The notes: generated by a model from the sequence alone, not told the origin. A stretch of 62,525 bases of DNA from an uncultured Peptoniphilus sp. (GCF_946222045.1 NZ_CAMILN010000004.1:1-62525); one strand, 5' to 3'. Positions 52,108 to 60,998 are shown, counted from the first letter of the stretch. Numbers and translations: made by a program.

Positions 52108-53387
52108 TGCTGTCCACTTTTAGAAATGCGTGGAAGGTTGAATCTCTTCGTAAGAAGATGCTTTTTACTCTTTTCATGCTTCTATTATATAGACTTGGAT
52201 CACATATCGCCGTTCCTTATATGAACTCACAAGTGATTTCACAACTTATGAGTGGAGCAGGCGGTTCAATTTTCTCCTTCCTTGACCTAATGGCAGGAGG
52301 AAACTTTAGAAGATTTACTATTTTTGCTGCTAACATTTATCCATATGTTACAGCATCAATCATACTTCAACTTTTGACAATTGCTATTCCATCTTTGGAA
52401 TCTCTTGCAAAAGAAGGAGAAACTGGTAGAAAGGCTATTGCAAAATATACTAGATACCTTTCTATTGTTATCGCTCTTATTCAAGCAATTGGTTATACTT
52501 TTGGTCTATTTAGACAAGCAGTTAACGCAACAAGTGCTATTGAATATGTAACTATTATCCTATCAATAGTTGCAGGTACAGCGATCTTAATTTGGATAGG
52601 AGAACAAATTACTGAACACGGAATTGGAAATGGTATTTCAATATTAATTTTTGCAGGTATCGTTTCAAGATTCCCACTTGATATAGCTCAATCTGTTGCT
52701 CTTGTTAAGGCAGGAAAAGCTAGCCCAATCTTCTTAGTGTTATTTGTAATAATTGCTATTGCAATTGTTGCATTTGTAGTAACACTTACTGAAGGTGAGA
52801 GAAGAATTCCTGTGCAATATGCAAAGAGAGTTGTTGGTAGAAAGATGTACGGTGGTCAATCCACTCATATTCCTATTAAGGTTTTAATGACTGGTGTTAT
52901 GCCAATTATCTTCGCTAACTCACTACTTGCTATTCCAGCAACTATTGCTATGTTTACAAGTGAATCAACTAGAAATTGGATTCAAAAGTGGTTAACACCA
53001 GCTGGTGGACCAGGAGCTGTGCTTTATATAATATTTACAGTAATTCTTATTGTATTCTTCACATTCTTCTATACTACAATCCAATTTAACACTGTTGAAT
53101 ACTCTAAAAACCTTCAAGCTAATGGTGGTTTTATTAGTGGTATTAGAGCAGGAAAACCTACAAGTGATTATTTAGGTAGAACTTTAAATAGATTAGTTAT
53201 GCCGGGAGCAATTGCACTTTCTATACTTGCAGTTCTTCCAACAATCTTAACACTTATTTCAGGCCTACAATTTAACTATGGTGGTACATCAATTATCATC
53301 GTTGTTGGTGTTGTTCTTGAAATTCACAGGGTGTTAGAACAACAATTAATCATGAGAAATTATCGTGGATTCTTAAAGAATAAGTAG
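52107..53387 (+). CDS. secY: Protein translocase subunit SecY
   Basis: The product has 426 residues from ATG 52107 (MLSTFRNAWKVESLRKKM), overlapping the rplO stop as TAATG, with GAGGTG five bases upstream. It has ten hydrophobic segments; TEGERRIPVQYAKRVVGRKM and NYRGFLKNK at the end are SecY signatures. It forms the membrane channel used by the pilins, sortases and protease in this window. Confidence 0.97.
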   Translation: MLSTFRNAWKVESLRKKMLFTLFMLLLYRLGSHIAVPYMNSQVISQLMSGAGGSIFSFLDLMAGGNFRRFTIFAANIYPYVTASIILQLLTIAIPSLESLAKEGETGRKAIAKYTRYLSIVIALIQAIGYTFGLFRQAVNATSAIEYVTIILSIVAGTAILIWIGEQITEHGIGNGISILIFAGIVSRFPLDIAQSVALVKAGKASPIFLVLFVIIAIAIVAFVVTLTEGERRIPVQYAKRVVGRKMYGGQSTHIPIKVLMTGVMPIIFANSLLAIPATIAMFTSESTRNWIQKWLTPAGGPGAVLYIIFTVILIVFFTFFYTTIQFNTVEYSKNLQANGGFISGIRAGKPTSDYLGRTLNRLVMPGAIALSILAVLPTILTLISGLQFNYGGTSIIIVVGVVLEIHRVLEQQLIMRNYRGFLKNK

Positions 53388-53396
53388 GAGGTAATT

Positions 53397-54038
53397 ATGA
53401 AATTAGTTATATTGGGACCTCCAGGGGCCGGAAAAGGCACACAAGCTGAATATATTGTTGAAAAATACAATATCCCACACATTTCAACTGGAGATATCTT
53501 TAGAGAAAATATTAAGAACAATACTGAACTTGGAAAGAAAGCTAAGTCCTATATGGACAAGGGTCTTTTAGTTCCTGATGATCTTGTTATTGCACTTGTT
53601 GAAGACAGACTTAACAAGGAGGACGCTAAAGAAGGATTTCTACTAGATGGTTTCCCAAGAACTGTAGCTCAAGCTGTTAGTCTTGACTCAATCTTAGACA
53701 AGAATGATGAAAAGCTAACTAAGGTAATTAATATTTCTGTTGATCCAGAAATCTTAATTGAAAGAGCTGTTGGAAGACGTGTTTGTAAAACTTGTGGAAT
53801 GACTTATCACGTTAAGTTCAATCCTCCAAAGGAAGAAGGAATTTGTGATAAGGACGGCACTAAGCTTATTCAAAGAGATGACGATACTGAAGAAACTGTA
53901 AAGACTAGAATTTCTGTTTACTTTGATCAAACAGCACCTCTTATTGATTATTATAGAGCTCAAAGTCTATTAATAGACATTGACGGTGCCAAGGATATTG
54001 ATAAAGTATTTGACGATATAGTTATTGGTCTCGAATAG
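53397..54038 (+). CDS. adk: Adenylate kinase
   Basis: The product has 213 residues with P-loop GPPGAGKGTQ (about 7-16), DGFPRTVAQA (about 84-93) and a long LID domain with a metal site CKTC...CDKD, the Cys3-Asp variant of the zinc-binding Gram-positive enzymes. It interconverts 2 ADP with ATP and AMP. The gene directly follows secY. Confidence 0.97.
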   Translation: MKLVILGPPGAGKGTQAEYIVEKYNIPHISTGDIFRENIKNNTELGKKAKSYMDKGLLVPDDLVIALVEDRLNKEDAKEGFLLDGFPRTVAQAVSLDSILDKNDEKLTKVINISVDPEILIERAVGRRVCKTCGMTYHVKFNPPKEEGICDKDGTKLIQRDDDTEETVKTRISVYFDQTAPLIDYYRAQSLLIDIDGAKDIDKVFDDIVIGLE

Positions 54039-54041
54039 TTC

Positions 54042-54296
54042 ATGGATAAAACATTTAGTCTTTTGAAGGGACAAGTGGTAAGATCCAAAAAAGGTAGGGA
54101 TGAGGGCAAGGTTTATATCATAATGGATATCATTGATGATGACCTTCTCTTACTCGTTGATGGAAAACTAAGAAAGCTAGATCGACCAAAGAAAAAAAAG
54201 GTAAAACATCTTTATATATATAAGGATGTCATTGATACTGAGGTTAGTGACTTCAGCGACACCTATATTAGAAAGAAACTATTACCTTATAGCTAA
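54042..54296 (+). CDS. KOW-domain RNA-binding protein
   Basis: The product has 84 residues: an N-terminal KOW-like motif (LLKGQVVRSKKGRDEGKVYI) and a basic stretch (RKLDRPKKKKVKHLYIYK). It resembles the L14e/L27e-type KOW proteins that stand beside infA in many Firmicutes. The usual map gene between adk and this one is absent. The start is three bases after the adk stop. The precise role is unknown. Confidence 0.85.
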   Translation: MDKTFSLLKGQVVRSKKGRDEGKVYIIMDIIDDDLLLLVDGKLRKLDRPKKKKVKHLYIYKDVIDTEVSDFSDTYIRKKLLPYS

Positions 54297-54314
54297 AGGA
54301 GGATCCTTAATAAT

Positions 54315-54533
54315 ATGGCTAAAGAAGATGTAATTGAAGTAGAAGGCGTTGTTGTAGACGCTCTTCCTAATACTCATTTCAAGGTTGAACTTGAAAATGG
54401 ACATATCATACTCGCTCATATTTCAGGTAAATTGAGAATGAATTATATTAGAATTCTTCCTGGTGATAAGGTGACAGTTGAGCTTTCACCTTATGATCTT
54501 ACTCGAGGAAGAATAACTTGGAGAAAGAAATAA
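54315..54533 (+). CDS. infA: Translation initiation factor IF-1
   Basis: The product has 72 residues, an OB-fold protein with MAKEDVIEVEGVVVDALPNT and ISGKLRMNYIRILPGDKVTV. It binds the 30S A site during initiation. RBS AAAGGAGG lies upstream. Confidence 0.98.
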   Translation: MAKEDVIEVEGVVVDALPNTHFKVELENGHIILAHISGKLRMNYIRILPGDKVTVELSPYDLTRGRITWRKK

Positions 54534-54555
54534 TCCAGAGTCAGGAGGCATTTAA

Positions 54556-54669
54556 ATGAAAGTAAGACCATCTGTAAAAAAGATGTGCGAAAAGTGCAAA
54601 ATAATTAAAAGAAACGGAAAAGTAATGGTAATCTGTGAAAATCCGAAACATAAACAAAGACAGGGATAA
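54556..54669 (+). CDS. rpmJ: 50S ribosomal protein L36
   Basis: The product has 37 residues: MKVRPSVKKMCEKCKIIKRN, then GKVMVICENPKHKQRQG. It has the zinc-ribbon residues Cys11, Cys14, Cys27 and His32. RBS AGGAGG precedes the start. It occupies the gap between infA and rpsM. Confidence 0.97.
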   Translation: MKVRPSVKKMCEKCKIIKRNGKVMVICENPKHKQRQG

Positions 54670-54680
54670 GGGAGGTAATT

Positions 54681-55043
54681 ATGGCTAGAATTTCCGGTGT
54701 TGATTTACCTAGAGAAAAAAGAGTTGAAATTGGACTCACATATATCTACGGTATTGGAAAACCCAGATCTCAAGAAATTTTAACTGCTGCTGGAATTGAC
54801 TTTGACACTCGTGTTAAAGACCTTACAGAAGCAGAACTTGCTAAAATTAGAGAAGAAATAGATAAGTACCACGTAGAAGGTGATTTACGTCGTGATGTTG
54901 CTATGAACATCAAAAGACTTCGTGAAATCAGCTGTTACCGTGGAAGAAGACATAAAGCTGGTCTTCCTGTAAGAGGACAAAAGACTAAGACTAATGCAAG
55001 GACAAGAAAAGGTCCTAAGAAACTTGTTTCTAAGGGTAAGTAA
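54681..55043 (+). CDS. rpsM: 30S ribosomal protein S13
   Basis: The product has 120 residues: ARISGVDLPREKRVEIGLTY at the start, RRHKAGLPVRGQKTKTNART in the tail that contacts P-site tRNA. Confidence 0.98.
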   Translation: MARISGVDLPREKRVEIGLTYIYGIGKPRSQEILTAAGIDFDTRVKDLTEAELAKIREEIDKYHVEGDLRRDVAMNIKRLREISCYRGRRHKAGLPVRGQKTKTNARTRKGPKKLVSKGK

Positions 55044-55055
55044 GGGGGGACTTAA

Positions 55056-55451
55056 ATGGCACAAAAACAAAAAGCTACACGTGCTAGAAGACGTGTACGT
55101 AAAAATATTGAAAAAGGCGAAGCACATATAGCTTCAACATTTAACAACACTATGGTTACTCTTACTGATATTAACGGTAATGTTATATCTTGGGCTAGTG
55201 CTGGACAACTTGGATTTAGAGGTTCAAGAAAGTCTACTCCTTTTGCAGCACAAGAGGCAGCACAAGAAGCAGCTGAAAAGGCTAAAGAACACGGACTAAA
55301 GAGCGTAGACGTATATGTTAAGGGTCCAGGTTCAGGAAGAGAAGCTGCAATTAGATCTCTTCAAGCATCAGGTCTTGAAGTAACAATGATTAAAGATGTT
55401 ACTCCAATTCCTCACAATGGATGTAGACCACCAAAACGTAGAAGAGTCTAA
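55056..55451 (+). CDS. rpsK: 30S ribosomal protein S11
   Basis: The product has 131 residues with GEAHIASTFNNTMVTLTDIN, VYVKGPGSGREAAIRSLQAS and the Arg-rich end PHNGCRPPKRRRV. rpsD, which follows in many clostridia, is missing; rpoA comes next. Confidence 0.98.
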   Translation: MAQKQKATRARRRVRKNIEKGEAHIASTFNNTMVTLTDINGNVISWASAGQLGFRGSRKSTPFAAQEAAQEAAEKAKEHGLKSVDVYVKGPGSGREAAIRSLQASGLEVTMIKDVTPIPHNGCRPPKRRRV

Positions 55452-55477
55452 ACTATTGACCGAGAAGGAGGGTACCC

Positions 55478-56425
55478 ATGATTGAAATTGAAAAACCTAG
55501 GATTAGTATTGAAGAATTAGATGAGTCGGGTTTATATGGCAAGTTTGTCGTTGAGCCCCTAGAAGCTGGATTTGGTATCACTATTGGAAATTCCTTAAGA
55601 AGAGTGTTACTTTCCTCTCTACCAGGCGCAGCTGTATCTTTTATCAATATACGTGGCGTTGAACATGAATTTGATACAATTCCAGGGGTATTAGAAGATG
55701 TACCTGAAATAGTTTTAAACATTAAATCTATTGTTTTAAAGATGACTGAAGATGACCCTGTAAAACTAGTAATAGAAAAAAAGGGCAAGGGAGAAATTAA
55801 GGCCTCTGACATAGAACTTGCACCACATGTAAGTATTATTAATCCAGATCAACATATAGCAACCATAAATGATGATGCTGATTTTTATCTTGAAATGATG
55901 GTGGAAAAGGGAAGAGGCTACGAACCTTCTGAACTAAAAAAAGATGAAATAACTGAAATTGGAGTTATACCTATGGATTCTAACTTCACTCCTGTAGAAA
56001 AAGTAAACTGGAAGGTTGAAAATACAAGAGTTGGACAAAGAACTGACTACGATAGGTTAATTCTTGAAGTTACAACAGACGGTTCAATGAAGGCTGACGA
56101 AGCAACATCTCTTGCAGCAAAAATCTTAACAGAACATCTTGAACTCTTCATTGGCCTAAAAGAACATGTCAGTGAAATCAATTTGATGGTTGAAAAAGAA
56201 GAGGATCAAAAGGAAAAAGTTCTCGAAATGACAGTTGAAGAATTAGACTTATCTGTAAGATCATTCAACTGCCTAAAGAGAGCAGGCATAAATAGTGTTG
56301 AGGAACTAACTAATAAAACTGAAAGTGAAATGATGAAGGTTAGAAATCTTGGTAGAAAATCTCTCCAAGAAGTAACTGAAAAACTTGACGAGTTAGGCTT
56401 AAGCCTCAAACCTGAAGAAGAATAA
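55478..56425 (+). CDS. rpoA: DNA-directed RNA polymerase subunit alpha
   Basis: The product has 315 residues. The N-terminal assembly domain has FVVEPLEAGFGITIGNSLRR and LLSSLPGAAVSF; the C-terminal DNA- and activator-binding domain (about 245-315) has LSVRSFNCLKRAGINSVEEL. RBS AAGGAGGG. Confidence 0.98.
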   Translation: MIEIEKPRISIEELDESGLYGKFVVEPLEAGFGITIGNSLRRVLLSSLPGAAVSFINIRGVEHEFDTIPGVLEDVPEIVLNIKSIVLKMTEDDPVKLVIEKKGKGEIKASDIELAPHVSIINPDQHIATINDDADFYLEMMVEKGRGYEPSELKKDEITEIGVIPMDSNFTPVEKVNWKVENTRVGQRTDYDRLILEVTTDGSMKADEATSLAAKILTEHLELFIGLKEHVSEINLMVEKEEDQKEKVLEMTVEELDLSVRSFNCLKRAGINSVEELTNKTESEMMKVRNLGRKSLQEVTEKLDELGLSLKPEEE

Positions 56426-56435
56426 GGAGGACATT

Positions 56436-56777
56436 ATGGCAAAAAATAGAAAACTTGGCCGTAATTCAAGTCATAGAAAGGCAATGCTTAGAAACCTTGT
56501 TACTTCTCTCTTAGCTGAAGGTAGAATTGAAACTACTCACACAAGAGCAAAAGAAGTTCAAAAAATTGCTGATCGTATGATTACACTTGGAAAAAGAGGC
56601 GATCTTCACGCAAGAAGACAAGCTTTAGCATATATTTATTCAGAAGATGTAGTAACAAAACTATTTGACGAATATGCAGAAAAATATGCTGACAGAAACG
56701 GTGGATACACTAGAGTTTTAAAGATGGGTCCAAGACGTGGAGACGGCGCAGAAATTTCAATTATAGAATTAGTATAA
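56436..56777 (+). CDS. rplQ: 50S ribosomal protein L17
   Basis: The product has 113 residues: RKLGRNSSHRKAMLRNLVTS and TTHTRAKEVQKIADRMITLG are diagnostic. It is the last gene of the cluster. Confidence 0.98.
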   Translation: MAKNRKLGRNSSHRKAMLRNLVTSLLAEGRIETTHTRAKEVQKIADRMITLGKRGDLHARRQALAYIYSEDVVTKLFDEYAEKYADRNGGYTRVLKMGPRRGDGAEISIIELV

Positions 56778-56806
56778 GGAAATCCAATGGGGTTTCCTTT
56801 TTTTTA
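56776..56806 (+). terminator. Terminator of the ribosomal protein cluster
   Basis: GGAAATCC pairs with GGGTTTCC around AATG, followed by eight Ts. The stem begins in the rplQ stop codon. Confidence 0.85.
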
Positions 56807-56824
56807 TAATTTTTTGGAGGTTTC

Positions 56825-57361
56825 ATGCTTTATAAAAAGATATACAAGTCTCTTGTGGGAGAAATTTTAATAATATTTGATGAAGAAAATTTGTTGGGAC
56901 TTTATCTAGAGAGTCAAAAAGAATTTGAAGAGAAGTTTAGAGATGAAGAGATAAAATTTATTGAATTAAAATCATCAGATGATCTTGATGATGAAAAATT
57001 TAAAATATTAAGACTTACAGAAAATTGGTTGGATAAATATTTTGCTGGAAAGGATCCAGGATTAACTCCACCAATAAAAGTAAGTGGAAGCGAATTTAGA
57101 AAGGACATTTGGGAAATTTTATTAAAAATTCCTTATGGGAAGACTTGGGCCTATAAAGAAGTGGGAGAAGAATTACTTAAAAGTGGCAAGTACGAGAGAG
57201 TATCCAATCAGGCAGTGGGAGGAGCAGTAGGTCACAATCCAATCTCCTTGATAATACCTTGCCATAGGGTCATAGGAAGTGACGGGAGTCTAAGAGGATA
57301 TGCTGGGGGCTTAGATGTAAAGAGGAAGCTCTTGGAGCTTGAGGGGGATGGGAAAAAGTAA
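56825..57361 (+). CDS. ogt: Methylated-DNA-protein cysteine methyltransferase
   Basis: This 178-residue suicide repair protein transfers methyl groups from O6-methylguanine to Cys146 in IPCHRVIGSDG; the helix-turn-helix segment with YGKTWAYKEVGE and NQAVGGAVGHNP precedes it. The N-terminal half is diverged, as usual. RBS GGAGG lies before ATG. It follows the ribosomal terminator, so it probably has weak read-through or its own promoter. Confidence 0.93.
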   Translation: MLYKKIYKSLVGEILIIFDEENLLGLYLESQKEFEEKFRDEEIKFIELKSSDDLDDEKFKILRLTENWLDKYFAGKDPGLTPPIKVSGSEFRKDIWEILLKIPYGKTWAYKEVGEELLKSGKYERVSNQAVGGAVGHNPISLIIPCHRVIGSDGSLRGYAGGLDVKRKLLELEGDGKK

Positions 57362-57439
57362 AAAAAAAGGGTTTTTTAAAAGATTTTAAAAGATTTTATA
57401 TTTAAAGAATTTATGTAAAGGAGAGCTTTACGAATCAAT

Positions 57440-58083
57440 CTTGGAGGGGCTTAGGGGCATCGTGAGGCCCCTTGCCCCTCCAAACCACCCCCTTCACCCC
57501 ACGTACGTTGAGTCCAAAAAAATCGGCCATGCTAAATTTTCAAAACTCATTCGCTTCGCGAATTCAAACAGTTGAAAATTTTTAACGCATAACCAATTTT
57601 TTTGTCCATTATATGCAACACCATTAGCTCACGATTTAAACTTAAAGTTAGTTTTTGTAAAGAAGTCATAAAAAAGTTGTCACCCTATAACTAATTATTA
57701 AGTTATAGTTTTTTGAGAAGTCATAAAAAGTTATAACTTCACAAATAATTCTTAAGTAATAAAATAAGCTTAACCAGTAAAGGATTAAGCTTAATCTTTT
57801 TATAAGTTTGTTTTCAATTGTCAACTTGGCAATAATGCCCCAGCTCGTTGAAATGTTATAAGGAAATAATCTCAGCCAATAAACCACAAGCTAATAAGAC
57901 AGTAAGCAAAAAGTTCGGAGACGTTAAAAAAATTTCACTGTTTGAGCGAAGCGAGTTTGAAATTTTTAGTCGGAGGGCTTTTTGCGTAGTAATGGGCCGA
58001 GCCCCTGCTAGGTCGTTGGGGGTGATAAGGGGAGGTTTGGAGGGGATAAGGGCGAATCGAAACGCCCTAAATCCCCTCCAAGA
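57440..58083. repeat. Long GC-rich inverted repeat in a gene-free kilobase
   Basis: The left arm (about 57440-57590) and right arm (about 57922-58083) are imperfect reverse complements: CTTGGAGGGG with CCCCTCCAAG, CCCCTCCAAACC with GGTTTGGAGGGG, and further in TCGCTTCGCGAATTCAAACAG with ctgtttgagcgaagcga. The arms are far richer in G+C than the surroundings. The 330-base centre is AT-rich, with a duplicated aagtcataaaaa motif (57664, 57718) and a TAAGCTTAA hairpin near 57765-57800. The reading frame at 57848-58093 runs through the right arm and has no good RBS. It looks like a non-autonomous mobile element or its remains. A further fragment (cgatgcccc, 58176) follows; otherwise 58090-58270 is empty. 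Confidence 0.6.
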
Positions 58084-58276
58084 GAAGGATTAAAACCTTA
58101 GGTTTTAGAAAAAGATTTTAAAGATGAAATCTTTTTTAGATTCCTAAAGACTAAGTCTTTAACAATATACTTTACGATGCCCCCTGCGTGCCGAATGGAT
58201 TTTGCACTAGCTCCAAGAGCAATTATAAAAGCTTCAGCTTTTAAAAACTTTTCAAAGATTTCTCTTTAAAGAAGAC

Positions 58277-58305
58277 TTGAAAAAATTTTTCTTTTGAGTT
58301 ATCAT
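58277..58305 (+). promoter_or_regulatory. Promoter of groESL
   Basis: TTGAAA (58277-58282), a 17-base spacer and TATCAT (58300-58305), immediately upstream of the CIRCE-like element. Confidence 0.6.
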
Positions 58306-58312
58306 ATACACA

Positions 58313-58339
58313 TTAGCAGATAAGACAAGCGAGTGCTAA
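58313..58339. promoter_or_regulatory. Degenerate CIRCE (HrcA operator)
   Basis: TTAGCAGAT - 9 bases - GAGTGCTAA. The right arm is the perfect CIRCE half-site; the left arm matches TTAGCACTC at six of nine positions. Spacing and position before groES fit HrcA control of heat-shock transcription. Confidence 0.75.
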
Positions 58340-58372
58340 AGAATAAAATTAGATTTTAGGAGGCTTATATAA

Positions 58373-58654
58373 ATGAAGTTAAGACCACTTGATGACAAGA
58401 TTGTCATTAAAAAGATTGAAAAAGAAGAGACTACTGCTTCTGGTATTGTCCTTCCTTCTTCAGCTAAGGAAGAGTCAAACATAGCAGAAGTTGTTGCAAC
58501 TGGCAACAAATTAGATACAGACGAAGAAATGAAGGGACTTGTTAAGGTTGGAGACAAGGTTATTTTCTCTAAATACGCAGGAAATGACATTGAACTTGAC
58601 GATGAAAAGTACACTATAATTAAGTTCCAAGACATCTTGGCAGTTATTGAATAA
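58373..58654 (+). CDS. groES: Co-chaperonin GroES
   Basis: The product has 93 residues: MKLRPLDDKIVIKKIEKEET, the mobile loop TTASGIVLPSSAKEE and DKVIFSKYAGNDIEL. It caps GroEL. RBS AGGAGG. Confidence 0.98.
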   Translation: MKLRPLDDKIVIKKIEKEETTASGIVLPSSAKEESNIAEVVATGNKLDTDEEMKGLVKVGDKVIFSKYAGNDIELDDEKYTIIKFQDILAVIE

Positions 58655-58680
58655 TCAGTTATTGAACAAGGAGAGATAAA

Positions 58681-60303
58681 ATGGCAAAGGAAATTAAATT
58701 TTCAGAAGATGCTAGAAAAGGCTTAATAAAGGGAATTAACACTCTTGCTGATACAGTGAAGGTAACTCTTGGACCTAAGGGAAGAAATGTTATCTTAGAT
58801 AAGGAATACGGCACACCCCTTATTACTAACGATGGTGTTACAATTGCAAGAGAAATTGAATGTGAAGATAAATTTGAAAACATGGGAGCACAACTTTTAA
58901 AGGAAGTTGCTACTAAGACTAATGACGTTGCAGGTGACGGTACTACTACAGCTACACTTCTTGCACAAGCTATCATTAGAGAAGGTATGAGAAACCTGGC
59001 AGCAGGCGCAAACCCAATGGTTCTTCAAAAGGGAATTGCTAAGGCAGTTGAAAAGGCTGTTGAAGAAATCAAGAACTTCTCAACAGAAGTTTCATCTAAG
59101 GAAGCGATTGAACAAGTTGCTTCAATTTCAGCTGCTAACGAACAAGTTGGACAACTTATCTCTGAAGCAATGGAAAAAGTTGGCAACGACGGAGTTATCA
59201 CAGTTGAAGAATCAAAATCAATGGGAACAAGCCTAGATGTTGTTGAAGGTATGCAATTTGACAGAGGCTACCTATCTCCTTACATGGTGACAGATTCTGA
59301 CAAGATGGTTGCAGAATTAGAAGATCCATACATCTTAATTACAGACAAGAAGATTTCAAATATCCAAGAAATTCTTCCTCTACTAGAACAAGTTCTTCAA
59401 GAATCAAAACCACTTCTTATTATTGCAGACGACATTGATGGTGAAGCACTTGCAACTCTAGTTGTTAACTCACTTAGGGGAACATTAAATGTAGTTGGAG
59501 TAAAGGCTCCAGGCTATGGCGACAGAAGAAAAGACATGCTTCAAGATATTGCAATTCTAACAGGTGGACAAGTTATTTCGTCTGATTTAGGTCAAGACCT
59601 TAAAGATGCAACAGTAGAAATGCTTGGATCAGCTTCAAAGGTTAGAGTTGAAAAAGAACTTACAGTAATTGTAAATGGATCTGGTGAAAAATCTGAACTT
59701 GAAAACAGAATTAGCCATATTAAAAACCAAATTGAAGAAACAGATTCAGAATTTGATAAAGAAAAACTACAAGAAAGACTTGCAAAACTTTCTGGCGGAG
59801 TTGCAGTTATCCAAGTTGGAGCAGCAACAGAAGTTGAACTAAAAGAAAGAAAGCTAAGAATCGAGGATGCCCTAGCAGCAACAAGAGCAGCAGTAGAAGA
59901 AGGCATCGTTGCAGGTGGTGGAACTGTATTAATCGACTCAATAGACGCAGTTGCAAAAGTAGTTGACGAATTAGAAGGCGACGAAAAAACAGGTGCTAAC
60001 ATTATCCTAAGAGCCTTAGAAGAACCACTAAAACAAATAGCAGAAAACGCAGGACTAGAAGGATCAGTAATCGTAGAACACGTAAAGACAAAAGAAAGAG
60101 GAGTAGGCTTTGACGCTTACAAGTCAGAATACGTGGATATGAAAGAAGCTGGAATAGTAGACCCAACAAAAGTAACAAGATCAGCCCTACAAAACGCATC
60201 AAGCGTAGCATCAATGATCTTGACAACAGAAGCAGCAGTAGGAAACATAAAAGAAGACGAACCAGCAATGCCTCCAATGAATCCAGGCATGGGCATGATG
60301 TAA
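58681..60303 (+). CDS. groEL: Chaperonin GroEL
   Basis: The product has 540 residues with VTLGPKGRNVILDKEYGTPL, NDVAGDGTTTATLLAQAI (ATP site) and AAVEEGIVAGGGTVLIDS; the C-terminal tail is MPPMNPGMGMM, the Gly/Met type. It is 26 bases after groES with AAGGAG before the start. Confidence 0.98.
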   Translation: MAKEIKFSEDARKGLIKGINTLADTVKVTLGPKGRNVILDKEYGTPLITNDGVTIAREIECEDKFENMGAQLLKEVATKTNDVAGDGTTTATLLAQAIIREGMRNLAAGANPMVLQKGIAKAVEKAVEEIKNFSTEVSSKEAIEQVASISAANEQVGQLISEAMEKVGNDGVITVEESKSMGTSLDVVEGMQFDRGYLSPYMVTDSDKMVAELEDPYILITDKKISNIQEILPLLEQVLQESKPLLIIADDIDGEALATLVVNSLRGTLNVVGVKAPGYGDRRKDMLQDIAILTGGQVISSDLGQDLKDATVEMLGSASKVRVEKELTVIVNGSGEKSELENRISHIKNQIEETDSEFDKEKLQERLAKLSGGVAVIQVGAATEVELKERKLRIEDALAATRAAVEEGIVAGGGTVLIDSIDAVAKVVDELEGDEKTGANIILRALEEPLKQIAENAGLEGSVIVEHVKTKERGVGFDAYKSEYVDMKEAGIVDPTKVTRSALQNASSVASMILTTEAAVGNIKEDEPAMPPMNPGMGMM

Positions 60304-60456
60304 TGATAAGAAAAACCGAGACGAGTCTCGGTTTTTCTGGTTTTCACAGCGAATGCAAGCGTGAGCGACGCATGAGCTGATGAAAAATCTTATCCAGCGA
60401 GCGAAAAAAATGTTACCGAATAGGGAGCATTGTCAAGTGAGTCGGATTAAGTAAGC
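60302..60456 (+). repeat. Family C repeat, copy 3, supplying the groESL terminator
   Basis: It begins with AAAAACCGAGAC (60311-60322) and GTCTCGGTTTTT (60325-60336), a strong bidirectional terminator, then the family C body: ttttcacagcgaatgcaagcgtgagcgacgcatgagctgatgaaaaatcttatccagcga, then taccgaatagggag, ending agtgagtcggat. No A element is inserted here. It is essentially colinear with the reverse copy at 34925-35077. Confidence 0.8.
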
Positions 60457-60474
60457 AAAGAAAAAGCTTAATAA

Positions 60475-60506
60475 AAGGCAGCCATAAAAAAGTGGCTGTT
60501 TTTTTA
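60475..60506 (+). terminator. Terminator-like hairpin after family C copy 3
   Basis: GGCAGCCA pairs with TGGCTGTT, followed by T7. It is a base-substituted relative of the AGGCAGTC hairpin at 17073. Confidence 0.65.
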
Positions 60507-60566
60507 CTTGTTTAGGGAAAAACTAAAATACAATGGAGATATAGCTTCAATCAATCTAGTTAATAC

Positions 60567-60733
60567 AAAAACCATCTTGCTCGAATATCTCATTACAAAA
60601 ATTGCTATTTTCTAAATCTCGAACTTCTAAAATCGCAAACTCGCTTCGCTCAAACAATGCGATTTTGGTCGAAGTTCTTCGATTTGAAAATAAGACAATT
60701 TTTGACCTAGGATATTCTTAGCAAGATGGTTTG
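60567..60733. repeat. Family B long nested-hairpin repeat, copy B4 (diverged)
   Basis: It has the same architecture as B1 but many paired substitutions: outer stem ACCATCTTGCTCGAATATC with GATATTCTTAGCAAGATGGT, inner GAACTTC with GAAGTTC where B1 has GACCTTC with GAAGGTC. The short frame on the minus strand across it is not a gene. Confidence 0.8.
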
Positions 60734-60792
60734 GATTTATAATCATTTTTGTTTTATAACCACATAGAAACAGAAAAATAGATACGAATAAG

Positions 60793-60960
60793 TTGATGAA
60801 AAATCTTATCCAGCGAAAAATTAAGGAACACAGATTTTTGACAAGCAAAACTCTGCGGGCAGACTTATCAAAATTTCTTTTCAGAAATTTGATCAAGTCT
60901 CAGCCAATTCGACTGAATAAGGAGAATTTTCAAGTGAGTCGGATTGTAAATCTAAAAACA
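60793..60960. repeat. Family C repeat fragment carrying A element copy A4
   Basis: Family C sequence (gttgatgaaaaatcttatccagcga, 60792-60826) is interrupted by A4 (60829-60905) and resumes as gactgaataaggag ... agtgagtcggat (60910-60947). A4 has a mismatch in the first stem (CAGATTTTTG with CAAAACTCTG). The insertion point is the variable segment just after ccagcga. Confidence 0.7.
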
Positions 60961-60965
60961 ACCTC

Positions 60966-60998
60966 AAAAGGCAGTCATAAAGTTGACTGTCTTTTTTC
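60966..60998 (+). terminator. AGGCAGTC-type terminator hairpin
   Basis: AAGGCAGTC pairs with GACTGTCTT, followed by T residues; it is the third member of this hairpin set. It is followed by another small family C fragment, ctgagaccgagcgagtcggatatcttgaaa (61008-61036). Confidence 0.65.

Noticed and set aside
57848..58093. 81-codon frame in the GC-rich inverted repeat
   Set aside because: No RBS at a proper distance, and it reads straight through a palindromic arm; probably repeat DNA.
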